Source: Bradyrhizobium sp. NFR13 (lineage in GTDB: Bacteria; Pseudomonadota; Alphaproteobacteria; Rhizobiales; Xanthobacteraceae). From it: a DNA stretch of 64,000 nucleotides. The stretch is taken from NCBI RefSeq assembly GCF_900114605.1, contig NZ_FOTP01000003.1, forward strand, positions 620,001 through 684,000, written 5' to 3'. This document shows, piece after piece, positions 8,852 through 16,697 of the stretch. The position numbers and the translations under genes are program-made. Every line of letters begins with the position of its first letter. Positions within the stretch are counted from its first letter, which is position 1. Below the pieces are notes generated by a model. It made no database searches and was not told where the DNA came from. It saw nothing but the letters and a program-made list of their open reading frames with translations.

Positions 8852-9612
8852 ACGCAGAGCGCCTCAAGGCTTTGGCGCTGCCGGTCGGCTTGCTGATCGT
8901 GCTGGAACTATGGGCGCGCTCCGTCGATATCCATAGCGACGCGCTGGCACCGCCAAGCGCCGTGCTTCTGGCACTGTTCAATGCATTCGGCGACGGTTCG
9001 ATCCTGTCGGCAACGCGCGACACGCTGGCTTCGGCCTTTGCCGGCCTCGTGGTCGGCGGAGCCATCGGCCTGTTCCTCGGAATTGCACTCGGCATCTTCC
9101 AGCCGCTCGATCGGCTGATGGAAGTCACCATCGAATCCCTGCGGCCGATCCCTTCCATCGCACTGCTACCGATCGCGCTGATCGCGCTCGGCTTCGGCTA
9201 CCGCATGGAAATTGTGATCGTCGCCTTTGCCTGTGTGTGGCCGATCCTGATCCTCAGCCGCGCTGCGGTGCGCAGCATCGAGCCACGGCTGATAGAAGTC
9301 TCCCGCGCGCTGCGGCTGTCGCCAGGCGACCGTATCCGCAAGATCATCATTCCCGCCGCACTGCCGCGCATCTTTCTCGCCTTCCGCCTGGCGGCTGGCA
9401 TCGCGCTGATCGTTGCGGTCACGGTAGAGATCGCGATCAACCCGATCGGCCTCGGCGCCGGAATCATGATTGCGCAACAGGCATTGCGCCCAGACCTGAT
9501 GCTCGCTTACCTGCTGTGGATCGGCCTCATCGGCTATGCGCTCAATGCCGGATTGCTGGCAGCGCAGCAGCATCTGTTTGGCCCCGCAGCGCTGGCGGGA
9601 GAGGTCCGATGA
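8848..9612 (+). CDS. ABC transporter permease, NitT/TauT type (first of two)
   Basis: A 254-residue inner-membrane permease (BPD_transp_1 fold) with about six membrane segments and the coupling-helix motif EVSRALRLSPGDRIRKIIIP near residues 150-169, where the ATPase docks. The ATG at 8848 overlaps the ATPase stop (ATGA), and this stop overlaps the start of the second permease (ATGA). Two different permeases in one operon indicate a heterodimeric channel, while most SsuC/TauC systems are homodimers. Confidence 0.92.
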   Translation: MNAERLKALALPVGLLIVLELWARSVDIHSDALAPPSAVLLALFNAFGDGSILSATRDTLASAFAGLVVGGAIGLFLGIALGIFQPLDRLMEVTIESLRPIPSIALLPIALIALGFGYRMEIVIVAFACVWPILILSRAAVRSIEPRLIEVSRALRLSPGDRIRKIIIPAALPRIFLAFRLAAGIALIVAVTVEIAINPIGLGAGIMIAQQALRPDLMLAYLLWIGLIGYALNAGLLAAQQHLFGPAALAGEVR

Positions 9613-10376
9613 ACTGGACGCTCACCCTCTGGCGCCTTGCCAGCTTCGCCGTGGCTGCAGGCCTGATCGCGCTGTGGCAGCTGATCGCCGATCTGAAACT
9701 TGTCTCGCCGGTGTTCCTGCCGGGCCCCGATCGCGCCTGGGCCGCGCTGATGCGCGGCTTCAGCAATGGCACGTTGCTGGACAAGACAATCGGCACCCTC
9801 GAACACATGTTCTATGGCTGGCTGGTCGCATCCGTCGTCGGTATCGCACTCGGCGCCATGATCGGCTCATCGAAGGCGATGCGCAGCTATGTCGCCCCAT
9901 CGCTGGAATTCCTGCGGCCATTGCCAGTGAGCGCGATCATTCCCGTCGCCATCGCTCTGTTCGGGCTAACCCAGGGCATGGCACTGTTCGTCATCGCCTT
10001 CGGCGCCATCTGGCCGATGCTGCTTGCGACCATCCACGGCTTCGGCGCCGTAGAGCCACGTCTCTATGAGGTCGCGCGCTCGCTCCACATGTCGCGCCTT
10101 GCTGTGATCTTCAAGATAGCTCTGCCATCTGCCAGCCCTGATATCATCTCCGGCATGCGGCTGAGCCTGACCGTGTCGCTGATCCTCGCGGTGGTCTGCG
10201 AAATCCTCGCCGGCCTCGATGGACTCGGCCACTGGGTGCTGCTCTCGGCGCGCGCGTTCCGTTCGCCGGATCTGTTCGCCGGGGTGATCTTGCTGGGGGT
10301 GATCGGCTATGTGACCGCGCTGGCGATGTCGATGGTCGAGGCGCGGCTGCTGCGGTGGCGGACGAGCGGGCATTGA
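9609..10376 (+). CDS. ABC transporter permease, NitT/TauT type (second of two)
   Basis: A 255-residue permease paralogous to its upstream neighbour, with the same fold and the coupling motif EVARSLHMSRLAVIFKIALP near residues 152-171. The ATG at 9609 overlaps the previous stop. It is the last gene of the uptake operon, and the gap after it holds a copy of the dispersed palindromic repeat. The two permeases are clearly different in sequence, so the pair is an old duplication. Confidence 0.92.
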   Translation: MNWTLTLWRLASFAVAAGLIALWQLIADLKLVSPVFLPGPDRAWAALMRGFSNGTLLDKTIGTLEHMFYGWLVASVVGIALGAMIGSSKAMRSYVAPSLEFLRPLPVSAIIPVAIALFGLTQGMALFVIAFGAIWPMLLATIHGFGAVEPRLYEVARSLHMSRLAVIFKIALPSASPDIISGMRLSLTVSLILAVVCEILAGLDGLGHWVLLSARAFRSPDLFAGVILLGVIGYVTALAMSMVEARLLRWRTSGH

Positions 10377-10390
10377 AGTCAAAAACACCT

Positions 10391-10541
10391 GTCATTCCGG
10401 GGACGGACCGACGCCGCAGGCGGCGGGACGGAGCCCGGAATCTCGGCGTGTTCATCACCTCGTAAATCCCGGTCGGAAAGAGGTGATCGGCACTCTGAGG
10501 TTCCGGGTTCGCGCGCGAAGAGGCGCGCGCCCCGGAACGAC
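10391..10541. repeat. Dispersed palindromic intergenic repeat, copy C
   Basis: A 151-base element with left arm GTCATTCCGGGGACGG and right arm GCGCGCCCCGGAACGAC, plus the shared inner segments GAGCCCGGAATCTCG and GAGGTTCCGGGTTCGCGCG. It lies between the convergent permease gene and pgm. The match to copies A and B is strongest in the terminal arms and around CCCGGAATCTCG, while the central ~40 bases differ. Confidence 0.82.
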
Positions 10542-10563
10542 GAGTATGTGATTGCGTGTGGAA

Positions 10564-12213
10564 TTACTTCGCAAACACCTTTGAAATCGCCGCCTGCGCG
10601 TCTGCCTGGATCTGCTTCAGATGATCCTCGCTGCGAAAACTCTCCGCATAGATCTTGTAGACATCCTCGGTGCCTGACGGCCGCGCGGCGAACCAGCCGT
10701 TGGCGGTGGAGACCTTGATGCCGCCGAAGGACTGATCGTTGCCGGCCGCCTTGCTCTCGGTCTTGGTCACCGCATCGCCGGCGAGCTCAAGCATGCCGAT
10801 CTGCTCTGGCGTGACTTTCTTCAGCACGTTCTTCTGCTCGGGCGTCGCCGCGGCATCGATGCGTTCGTAGTAAGGCACGCCGAATTCCTCCGTCAGCTTC
10901 TCGAAGCGCTGACTCGGATTTTCCTTCGTCACCGCCGTGATTTCCGCAGCAAGCAGGCCCAAAATCAGCCCGTCCTTGTCGGTGGTCCACACCGTGCCGT
11001 CCTTGCGCAGGAACGACGCGCCGGCGCTCTCCTCGCCGCCGAAGCCGAACGAACCATCGACAAGACCGTTCACGAACCATTTGAAGCCCACGGGGGTCTC
11101 AACGAGTTTCCGGCCGAGCTTGTTCACCACGCGGTCGATAATGGCGCTGGAGACGATGGTCTTGCCCACCGCCGCATCCTTGCGCCAGTCCGGACGGTGC
11201 GCGAACAGATAGTCGATGCTTGCTGCGAGATAGTGGTTCGGATTCATCAAGCCGCCGGTGCGGGTGACGATGCCGTGGCGGTCCGCATCGGTGTCATTGG
11301 CGAAAGCGACGTCGAATTTCTCGCGCATGCCGATGAGCTTGGCCATCGCATAGGGCGACGAACAGTCCATGCGGATCTTGCCATCCCAGTCCAGCGTCAT
11401 GAAGCGGAAGGTCGGATCGATCGCGGTGTTGACGATGGTCGCATCGAGCCTGTAGCGCTCGATGATCGGCTGCCAGAAATGCACGCCGGCACCGCCAAGC
11501 GGATCGATGCCAATTTTGACGCCGCTCGCGCGGATCGCCTCCATGTCGACGACATTGGCGAGGTCGCTCACATAGGGCGTGATGTAGTCATATGGTTTGA
11601 CAAATTCGGATTTACGGGCGCGCGCGATCGGGATGCGCTTGACGCCAGCCATGTCGTTTTCGAGGAAGCCGTTGGCGGCTTTCTCCATGATCCCTGTGAT
11701 GTCGGTATCGGCTGGGCCGCCATTCGGCGGATTGTATTTGAAGCCCCCATCTTCCGGCGGATTATGCGACGGCGTGACCACGACGCCATCGGCGAGACCG
11801 GAGCTACGCCCCTTGTTGTAGGTGAGGATGGCGTGGGAGATCACCGGCGTCGGCGTATAACCGCCGTCCTCGTCGATCCGCACATGAACGCCATTGGCGG
11901 CGAAGACTTCCAGCGCCGAAACCAGCGCCGGTTCGGCCAGCGCATGGGTGTCGATGCCGATGAAGAGCGGGCCGTCGATACCGGCACCCTTACGGTAATC
12001 GCAGATCGCCTGGCTGACGGCGAGGATGTGGTTTTCGTTAAAGGAATTGTGGAGCGCGGAGCCGCGATGGCCGGACGTGCCGAACGCGACGCGCTGGGCG
12101 GGGATGGACGGATCCGGCTTGCCGGCGAAATAGGCTGTCACCAGCCGAGGCACGTTGACCAGCAGGGATAGATCGATGGTTTTGCCGGCCAGCGGACTCA
12201 CATGAGCAGCCAT
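10564..12213 (-). CDS. pgm: Phosphoglucomutase (alpha-D-glucose phosphate-specific)
   Basis: Converts glucose 1-phosphate and glucose 6-phosphate into each other, feeding glycogen, trehalose and surface polysaccharide synthesis. At 549 residues it has the usual bacterial Pgm length. Visible motifs are TSGHRGSA near residue 45, the phosphoserine loop VVTPSHNPP near 147, the magnesium site DTDADRHG near 302, the sugar-binding loop [10 protein letters not shown] near 392, and the phosphate-binding [17 protein letters not shown] near the C-terminus. The ATG at 12213 follows AAGGAG at ideal spacing; an earlier in-frame start at 12234 lacks one. It stands alone on the minus strand. Confidence 0.97.
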   Translation of the reverse strand: MAAHVSPLAGKTIDLSLLVNVPRLVTAYFAGKPDPSIPAQRVAFGTSGHRGSALHNSFNENHILAVSQAICDYRKGAGIDGPLFIGIDTHALAEPALVSALEVFAANGVHVRIDEDGGYTPTPVISHAILTYNKGRSSGLADGVVVTPSHNPPEDGGFKYNPPNGGPADTDITGIMEKAANGFLENDMAGVKRIPIARARKSEFVKPYDYITPYVSDLANVVDMEAIRASGVKIGIDPLGGAGVHFWQPIIERYRLDATIVNTAIDPTFRFMTLDWDGKIRMDCSSPYAMAKLIGMREKFDVAFANDTDADRHGIVTRTGGLMNPNHYLAASIDYLFAHRPDWRKDAAVGKTIVSSAIIDRVVNKLGRKLVETPVGFKWFVNGLVDGSFGFGGEESAGASFLRKDGTVWTTDKDGLILGLLAAEITAVTKENPSQRFEKLTEEFGVPYYERIDAAATPEQKNVLKKVTPEQIGMLELAGDAVTKTESKAAGNDQSFGGIKVSTANGWFAARPSGTEDVYKIYAESFRSEDHLKQIQADAQAAISKVFAK

Positions 12214-12347
12214 TTGTTCTCCTTCGCACGCCAAGAACCCGGGAGCGGCACAACCGCGGCCGGGAACAGGAACTCATCGCATGAGTCTTGGCATGTTTTG
12301 GAGGACAAATCAGCTATTTGCGAGATGACATGCGGCCCGCCGAGGGC

Positions 12348-12452
12348 TCAGGATTTCCCGTAAGTCTGACGCGAGACCCAGGCCAGCGGCAGGGCGAAGC
12401 AGACGAACATTGCGACCACGGCCGCGGCAACCAGCATACTGTCGAAAGGCAT
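12348..12452 (-). CDS. 34-residue single-span membrane protein, probably FNR/FixK regulated
   Basis: A small protein starting MPFDSMLVAAAVVAM and ending VSRQTYGKS. One hydrophobic helix covers about residues 7-25, with a basic C-terminal tail. The ATG at 12452 is preceded by AGGGAGAAGAGA. A 14-base FNR/FixK-type box (12507-12520) lies about 61 bases upstream of the start, fitting activation from around -41. No known family is recognised. Its size, single span and FNR box recall the small accessory subunits of terminal oxidases, but that is inference only. It could be co-transcribed with pgm, 134 bases downstream. Confidence 0.7.
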   Translation of the reverse strand: MPFDSMLVAAAVVAMFVCFALPLAWVSRQTYGKS

Positions 12453-12506
12453 TCTCTTCTCCCTGGATGATAGAGAAGAGTGTGAGCGCCAGAGGACACG
12501 CTCGCC

Positions 12507-12520
12507 TTGAGCTGCATCAA
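12507..12520. promoter_or_regulatory. FNR/FixK-type box upstream of the small membrane protein
   Basis: The plus-strand sequence TTGAGCTGCATCAA matches the consensus TTGAT-N4-ATCAA at nine of ten specified positions. It lies between the stop of the FNR-type regulator (12536) and the start of the 34-residue protein (12452, leftward). Confidence 0.7.
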
Positions 12521-12535
12521 AATGCAGCCGCCGCG

Positions 12536-13309
12536 TCACGCCGCGGCGAGCTGATCCAGCCGGTCGGTGGACAGCAGCCGCACGCCATCGGGCACCACGA
12601 CAACGGTCTTTTCCTTGGCGAGCTTGGTCAAGGTGCGGCTCACGGTCTCGATGGTCAGGCCGAGATAGTCGGCGATGTCCTGCCGGCTCATGGGCAGCGG
12701 GACGTTGACCGACTTCGCGCCGATGCGGCCATAGCGCGCCTGCAGGTTCAGCAGGAAGGCAGCCACCTTCTCGTCGGCGTTGCGGCGGCCGAGCAGCAGC
12801 ATCTGGTCCTGCGCGAGGCTGAGTTCATGGCCGGCGAATTCATGCAGCCGACGCAGCAGATGCGGCTTGCCGTCGACATAGGTGAGGAAGGCCGCACGGG
12901 TGAAACGGCAGACGCGCACCGGCGTTACGGCCTCGGCGGCGACGCCGTAGCGATCCATCAGCGCGAGTCCCAGGAAGTCCCCCGGCAGCGCGAAGCCGAC
13001 GATCTGGCGGCGGCCATCCGGGAGCGACTTGTAGAGCCGCACGATACCTTCGGTGAGATTGAACACGCTGCCAGCCAGCGCGCCCTGATCGAACAGCATG
13101 GTCTTGGCGGCGAAGTTCTTGACCTGGCTGAGATGATCGAGCTCGTCGAGTTCCTCCGGCTCCAATGCGCCGCAGACGCTGAACAGGCGCACCTTGCAAT
13201 CGTCGCAGCCATTGGTGCCGCGGCCGTGCTTGCAGTCGCGCTCTCCGGCACAGGTCTCGGCCGCTGGCTCTGCGAAGGTCATGGCACTGTCCATCTCTGG
13301 TTTGGTCAT
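12536..13309 (-). CDS. fnrN: Crp/Fnr family oxygen-sensing regulator, FnrN/AadR type
   Basis: A 257-residue transcription factor. The N-terminus has clustered cysteines (residues 20, 26, 35, 38, 46) and there is a central Cys134, the arrangement needed to hold an oxygen-labile iron-sulfur cluster. A cyclic-nucleotide-like sensor domain covers about 40-160. The C-terminal helix-turn-helix reads MSRQDIADYLGLTIETVSRTL, with Glu221, Ser224 and Arg225, the residues by which FNR reads TTGA-N6-TCAA. The ATG at 13309 is preferred because the open frame upstream overlaps two FNR boxes (13343-13356 and 13368-13381). The boxes imply autoregulation and shared control of the divergent gene. Confidence 0.9.
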   Translation of the reverse strand: MTKPEMDSAMTFAEPAAETCAGERDCKHGRGTNGCDDCKVRLFSVCGALEPEELDELDHLSQVKNFAAKTMLFDQGALAGSVFNLTEGIVRLYKSLPDGRRQIVGFALPGDFLGLALMDRYGVAAEAVTPVRVCRFTRAAFLTYVDGKPHLLRRLHEFAGHELSLAQDQMLLLGRRNADEKVAAFLLNLQARYGRIGAKSVNVPLPMSRQDIADYLGLTIETVSRTLTKLAKEKTVVVVPDGVRLLSTDRLDQLAAA

Positions 13310-13342
13310 ATGAGGCAGGTCTTGAAAATCAGTGTACACCAT

Positions 13343-13356
13343 TTGACATGGATCAA
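13343..13356. promoter_or_regulatory. FNR/FixK-type box 1 (fnr proximal)
   Basis: TTGACATGGATCAA matches TTGAT-N4-ATCAA at nine of ten specified positions. Its centre is about 40 bases upstream of the regulator's start codon, close enough to its promoter to repress or activate it. Confidence 0.75.
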
Positions 13357-13367
13357 TCCTGGACGCT

Positions 13368-13381
13368 TTGACCCATATCAA
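13368..13381. promoter_or_regulatory. FNR/FixK-type box 2 (distal)
   Basis: TTGACCCATATCAA has the same format as box 1. Its centre is 25 bases from that of box 1, and about 60 bases upstream of the rightward gene at 13434. This spacing suits class II activation of that gene. Confidence 0.75.
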
Positions 13382-13433
13382 TGCCGGTACGGCCCATCCC
13401 CGCCAATTTTGCGAGCCATGCGGGAATCCGGCC

Positions 13434-13838
13434 ATGAATGAGGAATATCGGGCGCAACCAATGACTTGGGCAGATGCCCGAGCCGCCTATCCGCTTGTCT
13501 ATCTGCACGATGCCAGCGTTACGCTGGATGCATGGCTGGATTTCGTGCGCCGGCGGACGGATGCCGACAGCGGCGATAACGGGCTGATCGTGATCCGCGA
13601 CCGGCGCGATATCGTCCATGCCCTGTTTGCCTACCGGGTCGATCTCGACCTGCGCGGCTGCAACCAGCTCTGTATCGCGCAACTGATCGTCGCCCAGATC
13701 CCCGGCTCGCAGATCGACCATGCCGTGGTCGCCTCGACCAGCCAGGTCGCGGCGTCACTGGGCTGCCCGAGCATCGTGATCGAGCAGCCGTTCCAACTGA
13801 TGCCGGGCGTCACGTCGCGGACGCCGACAGCCGCGTAA
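13434..13838 (+). CDS. Hypothetical protein, FNR-box associated
   Basis: A 134-residue soluble protein with no family I recognise. It starts MNEEYRAQPMTWADARAAYP, has an alternating beta/alpha core (NGLIVIRDRRDIVHALFAYR, QIDHAVVAST) and a hydrophobic VIEQPFQLMPG near the C-terminus, faintly like an acyltransferase-type fold. No signal peptide or membrane segment is seen. The start at 13434 is chosen because earlier in-frame starts fall on the FNR box. The divergent arrangement with the FNR-type regulator suggests expression under low oxygen. Confidence 0.8.
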   Translation: MNEEYRAQPMTWADARAAYPLVYLHDASVTLDAWLDFVRRRTDADSGDNGLIVIRDRRDIVHALFAYRVDLDLRGCNQLCIAQLIVAQIPGSQIDHAVVASTSQVAASLGCPSIVIEQPFQLMPGVTSRTPTAA

Positions 13839-13923
13839 GATAGCGCGTCGCATCGCGATGCAGGAACCAAAGCAGACGCGGCTCATGCCGCAATCGGCAG
13901 CGACATCCCGATGCCCCGACGAA

Positions 13924-16029
13924 TTACAGGATGAAGTCGCTCGCTTTCAGACTCGCGGCGTTGATCTGAACCTGAAAGTCGGCGCTGCCGTCGCCGTTGA
14001 TGTCGCCCTGCAACAGGTGATCGGCATAGCGTAGTTGTCCTGCTATGTGGCTGAAGGCGGCGGTGCTGATAAAAGCGAAAGCCTGATGACCTGCAGCATT
14101 GCTAGCGGCATCGATCGCCGAAAGATCGATCCGGTCCCCGGTCCCGAAATCCGTGATCCGATCCATCACGCCGGGCGTGCTGTCAGCAACCGCCGTGAAT
14201 ACAAAGCGGTCGGCCCCAGCACCGCCAGCCAGGACATCGGTACCTGCGCCGCCGGCGAGGATATCGTCACCCGCATTGCCCCAAAGCTGATCGTTGCCGG
14301 CACCGCCGTGCAGACGATCATTGCCCGCGCCGCCGGTCAGAGCATCATTGCCTTCGCCACCATCCAGCACATCATTGCCGTCGCGGCCTTCCAGGACGTC
14401 CTTGCCGCTGCCGCCGAACAAGGTGTTAGCGGCACCGTCGCCGACCAACACATCTTCAAGTGGGCTACCAATGACGGTCTCGATCGAGCTGAAACTGTCA
14501 CCGGCGGCATCGCCTCCACTGCCCGTACCTAGTGTCAGGTCGATGTGAATGCCGGAGGGCGACGTCTCGTAGCGCACCGTATCGATACCGGATGCGCCGG
14601 CGAAAGCATCGGCACCCTTGCCGCCGACGAAGATGTCATTGCCGTCACCGCCCCACATGCGGTCGTCGCCATCGCCGCCGAACAGAAAATCATTGCCCGA
14701 ATCGCCGTAGAGAAAGTCGTTGCCAGCGTCGCCATGCAGAACGTCATTTCCCGCCGCGCCATGTATGGTGTCGCGACCATCACCACCGTGAATGATATCA
14801 CTATCCGCAGTGCCGGAGATCGTGTCGGCAGCCGGCGTGCCATTCGTGATCGTGTTGAACGACATGATGCGACCGTGGATATCGTCGGACCCGAGGGACG
14901 GCACATAGGCCGTCCATGTTGCGAGCAGTTCTCCATTGTCCAAGGTGATCAGGCTCGGCAGCGAATCGATATTGTCGACTGCAGAATTGACCACGAAATC
15001 CGGTCCGCTCACCGAACCATCGGCATTCACGATATGACCGAGAATCCCATTGGTCCCGGCGCTGAAATCACTGCCCTCCCAAATCACCAGCGCGCGGCCG
15101 TCAGGCAAGGCGGCCACCACAGGAGAGTTGGCATAAGCGGCGTTCGACGCGTTGATGATGATGTCCGATACACTGACGGAACCGTCAGCATTCAGAATCC
15201 GGCCATGCACATCGTTTGAAAATGTCCCGACCTGCTGCTGCGTCCATGTCAGCAGAATACGCCCATCCGCGAGTTCGGCAGCGGACACGCCATTCTGGTC
15301 CATGCTGGATGCAGGCAGCACCGGGAAGTCCGGCGATGTCGATGTTCCATCGCTGTGGATGAAGCGGCCCTCGACATGGGCGCCAGCATCGGGAGAGATG
15401 TCGGTCCAGAATGTCAGCGCGCGTCCATCCGACAGAGCGATCGCCTTCGCACCGAGCTGGCTGCCCGCGAGATCGCCATTGACGATGAAATCGGCGCCCT
15501 CGGGCGCTCCATGCGCATCAAGGATACGTCCGCGGATCTCGAGCGGATAAGGATTCGTACCGCCAGAGGAATCCTCGTTCGAGGTCCAGGTCAGCAGAAT
15601 GTGCCCATCGGCCAGCACCGTTGCATTCGGGCCAGGCTGCCCCAGCGCCGTCGGCGTCGTGTTGACGATCAGGTCGGGGCCGCTCACGCCATCGGCAGTG
15701 ACGATGCGTGCATGGATGTCGGACGTCGTGTCGGATGCGAACGCCCCCCAGGACACCAGAGCGGAACCATCCGCAAGCGTGACGATGGTTGGCAGGATGA
15801 TGTCCCGCGGCGATGTCGTTGCGATGACGAAATCGGATGCTGTCGCTGCTCCGTCCGCGTCGAACACGCGGCCACGCAATTCGAAGCCGCTGGTGAACCC
15901 ATCCTGATCTCTCAGTTCCGAACTCCAGACGACCATCACGCGGCCATCAGGCAGCGTGGTTTGTGCCGAATAGGCCTGACCAAAGTCGGTCGTACTGTTG
16001 ATGGGAAATTCCGGCCCGACAAACGCCAT
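13924..16029 (-). CDS. RTX-type calcium-binding repeat protein, probably type I secreted
   Basis: A 701-residue acidic protein. Roughly the first 395 residues are about seven degenerate ~50-residue repeats built on patterns such as DG-ALVSW, IHGRI-NADGSVS and DFVVNS, probably a beta-propeller or beta-solenoid. Two blocks of the calcium-binding nonapeptide GGxGxDxLx follow, near residues 400-475 and 540-610 (for example HGDAGNDFLYGDSGND and LHGGAGNDQLWGNAG). The end, ASDFIL, is a type I secretion-like tail with no N-terminal signal peptide. No HlyB/HlyD/TolC genes are near, so the exporter must be elsewhere. The role (adhesin, surface layer or enzyme scaffold) is unknown. Confidence 0.9.
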   Translation of the reverse strand: MAFVGPEFPINSTTDFGQAYSAQTTLPDGRVMVVWSSELRDQDGFTSGFELRGRVFDADGAATASDFVIATTSPRDIILPTIVTLADGSALVSWGAFASDTTSDIHARIVTADGVSGPDLIVNTTPTALGQPGPNATVLADGHILLTWTSNEDSSGGTNPYPLEIRGRILDAHGAPEGADFIVNGDLAGSQLGAKAIALSDGRALTFWTDISPDAGAHVEGRFIHSDGTSTSPDFPVLPASSMDQNGVSAAELADGRILLTWTQQQVGTFSNDVHGRILNADGSVSVSDIIINASNAAYANSPVVAALPDGRALVIWEGSDFSAGTNGILGHIVNADGSVSGPDFVVNSAVDNIDSLPSLITLDNGELLATWTAYVPSLGSDDIHGRIMSFNTITNGTPAADTISGTADSDIIHGGDGRDTIHGAAGNDVLHGDAGNDFLYGDSGNDFLFGGDGDDRMWGGDGNDIFVGGKGADAFAGASGIDTVRYETSPSGIHIDLTLGTGSGGDAAGDSFSSIETVIGSPLEDVLVGDGAANTLFGGSGKDVLEGRDGNDVLDGGEGNDALTGGAGNDRLHGGAGNDQLWGNAGDDILAGGAGTDVLAGGAGADRFVFTAVADSTPGVMDRITDFGTGDRIDLSAIDAASNAAGHQAFAFISTAAFSHIAGQLRYADHLLQGDINGDGSADFQVQINAASLKASDFIL

Positions 16030-16521
16030 GATGCAGCCCCCAATTTATTTCGCGGGAGCGTGAATCTGTAATCGGACGAATCTGCGGCTGATATTTGTCG
16101 CGCGCGCGTTGTTCGTCCTCGCATTGAATCAATTGCAGCCCATCGCATGCATTCGACGCGGCTACCTTGTTTCAATGCAACGAGCCCGCTCGCGATCACG
16201 TCAATCGCCCGCTCTGTTTCAGCGCACATCGCGACCTTCTGTTTCCCCACACACAAATTGACCCATGCGCCGCGCTGATGATTGCACACACGTGGTCACA
16301 TCCTTATTGCAGTGGCCGCGGGTGTCTGCCCGGAATCTTTGCATTCCGCGACGCGCAGGACGACGCGTTTCGATGATCGCGACGTCATTTGGCTCGGGTC
16401 GATTTCAAATCGACAATGTCGATTACAAGCGCGAATAATATTCGTTTGTCAAAATTTACGCCGGTCCTAGGCTTGGGGAACCGGGGGAGCGTTGCCGCCC
16501 CTCGATCATGAGGAGCTGACC
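16030..16521. other. Gene-free region upstream of the RTX gene
   Basis: This 492-base stretch is less GC-rich than its surroundings and holds no convincing gene. It must contain the RTX promoter at its left end. A perfect inverted repeat, GTCGATTTCAAATCGAC, lies at 16398-16414, followed three bases later by a further GTCGATT half site. The right end (about 16430-16445) is AT-rich, ending in TTGTCAAAATTTACG, and could serve the small gene at 16522. Confidence 0.6.
16398..16414. promoter_or_regulatory. Perfect 17-base inverted repeat (operator candidate)
   Basis: GTCGATTTCAAATCGAC has 8-base arms around a single central base. It is 108-124 bases upstream of the small gene at 16522. Symmetric sites of this size usually bind dimeric regulators, but no cognate regulator is evident. 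Confidence 0.45.
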
Positions 16522-16680
16522 ATGAAGACGATCATTCGCCCGGACGTATCGGTCGCTCTCGCACTGTTCGCCTTTGCTGCGGCGATCATCGCACGCCTGA
16601 CAGCCACCAGGCGTTCCCCGCACAGCGCCAACCAGATCGCGGCCATCGTTGCAACATCGGGGCATCCGTCCGGCGCCTAG
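16522..16680 (+). CDS. Small hypothetical membrane protein (52 residues)
   Basis: The ATG at 16522 follows GAGGAGCTGACC, a strong ribosome-binding site. The protein starts MKTIIRPDVSVALALFAFAA; one hydrophobic stretch covers about residues 8-25 and a basic, Ser/His-rich tail follows. It could be a single-span membrane protein or a short secreted peptide. No family is recognised. The gene ends just before the convergent LysR gene. Confidence 0.55.
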   Translation: MKTIIRPDVSVALALFAFAAAIIARLTATRRSPHSANQIAAIVATSGHPSGA

Positions 16681-16697
16681 CCGCGCCCGAACCCGCA

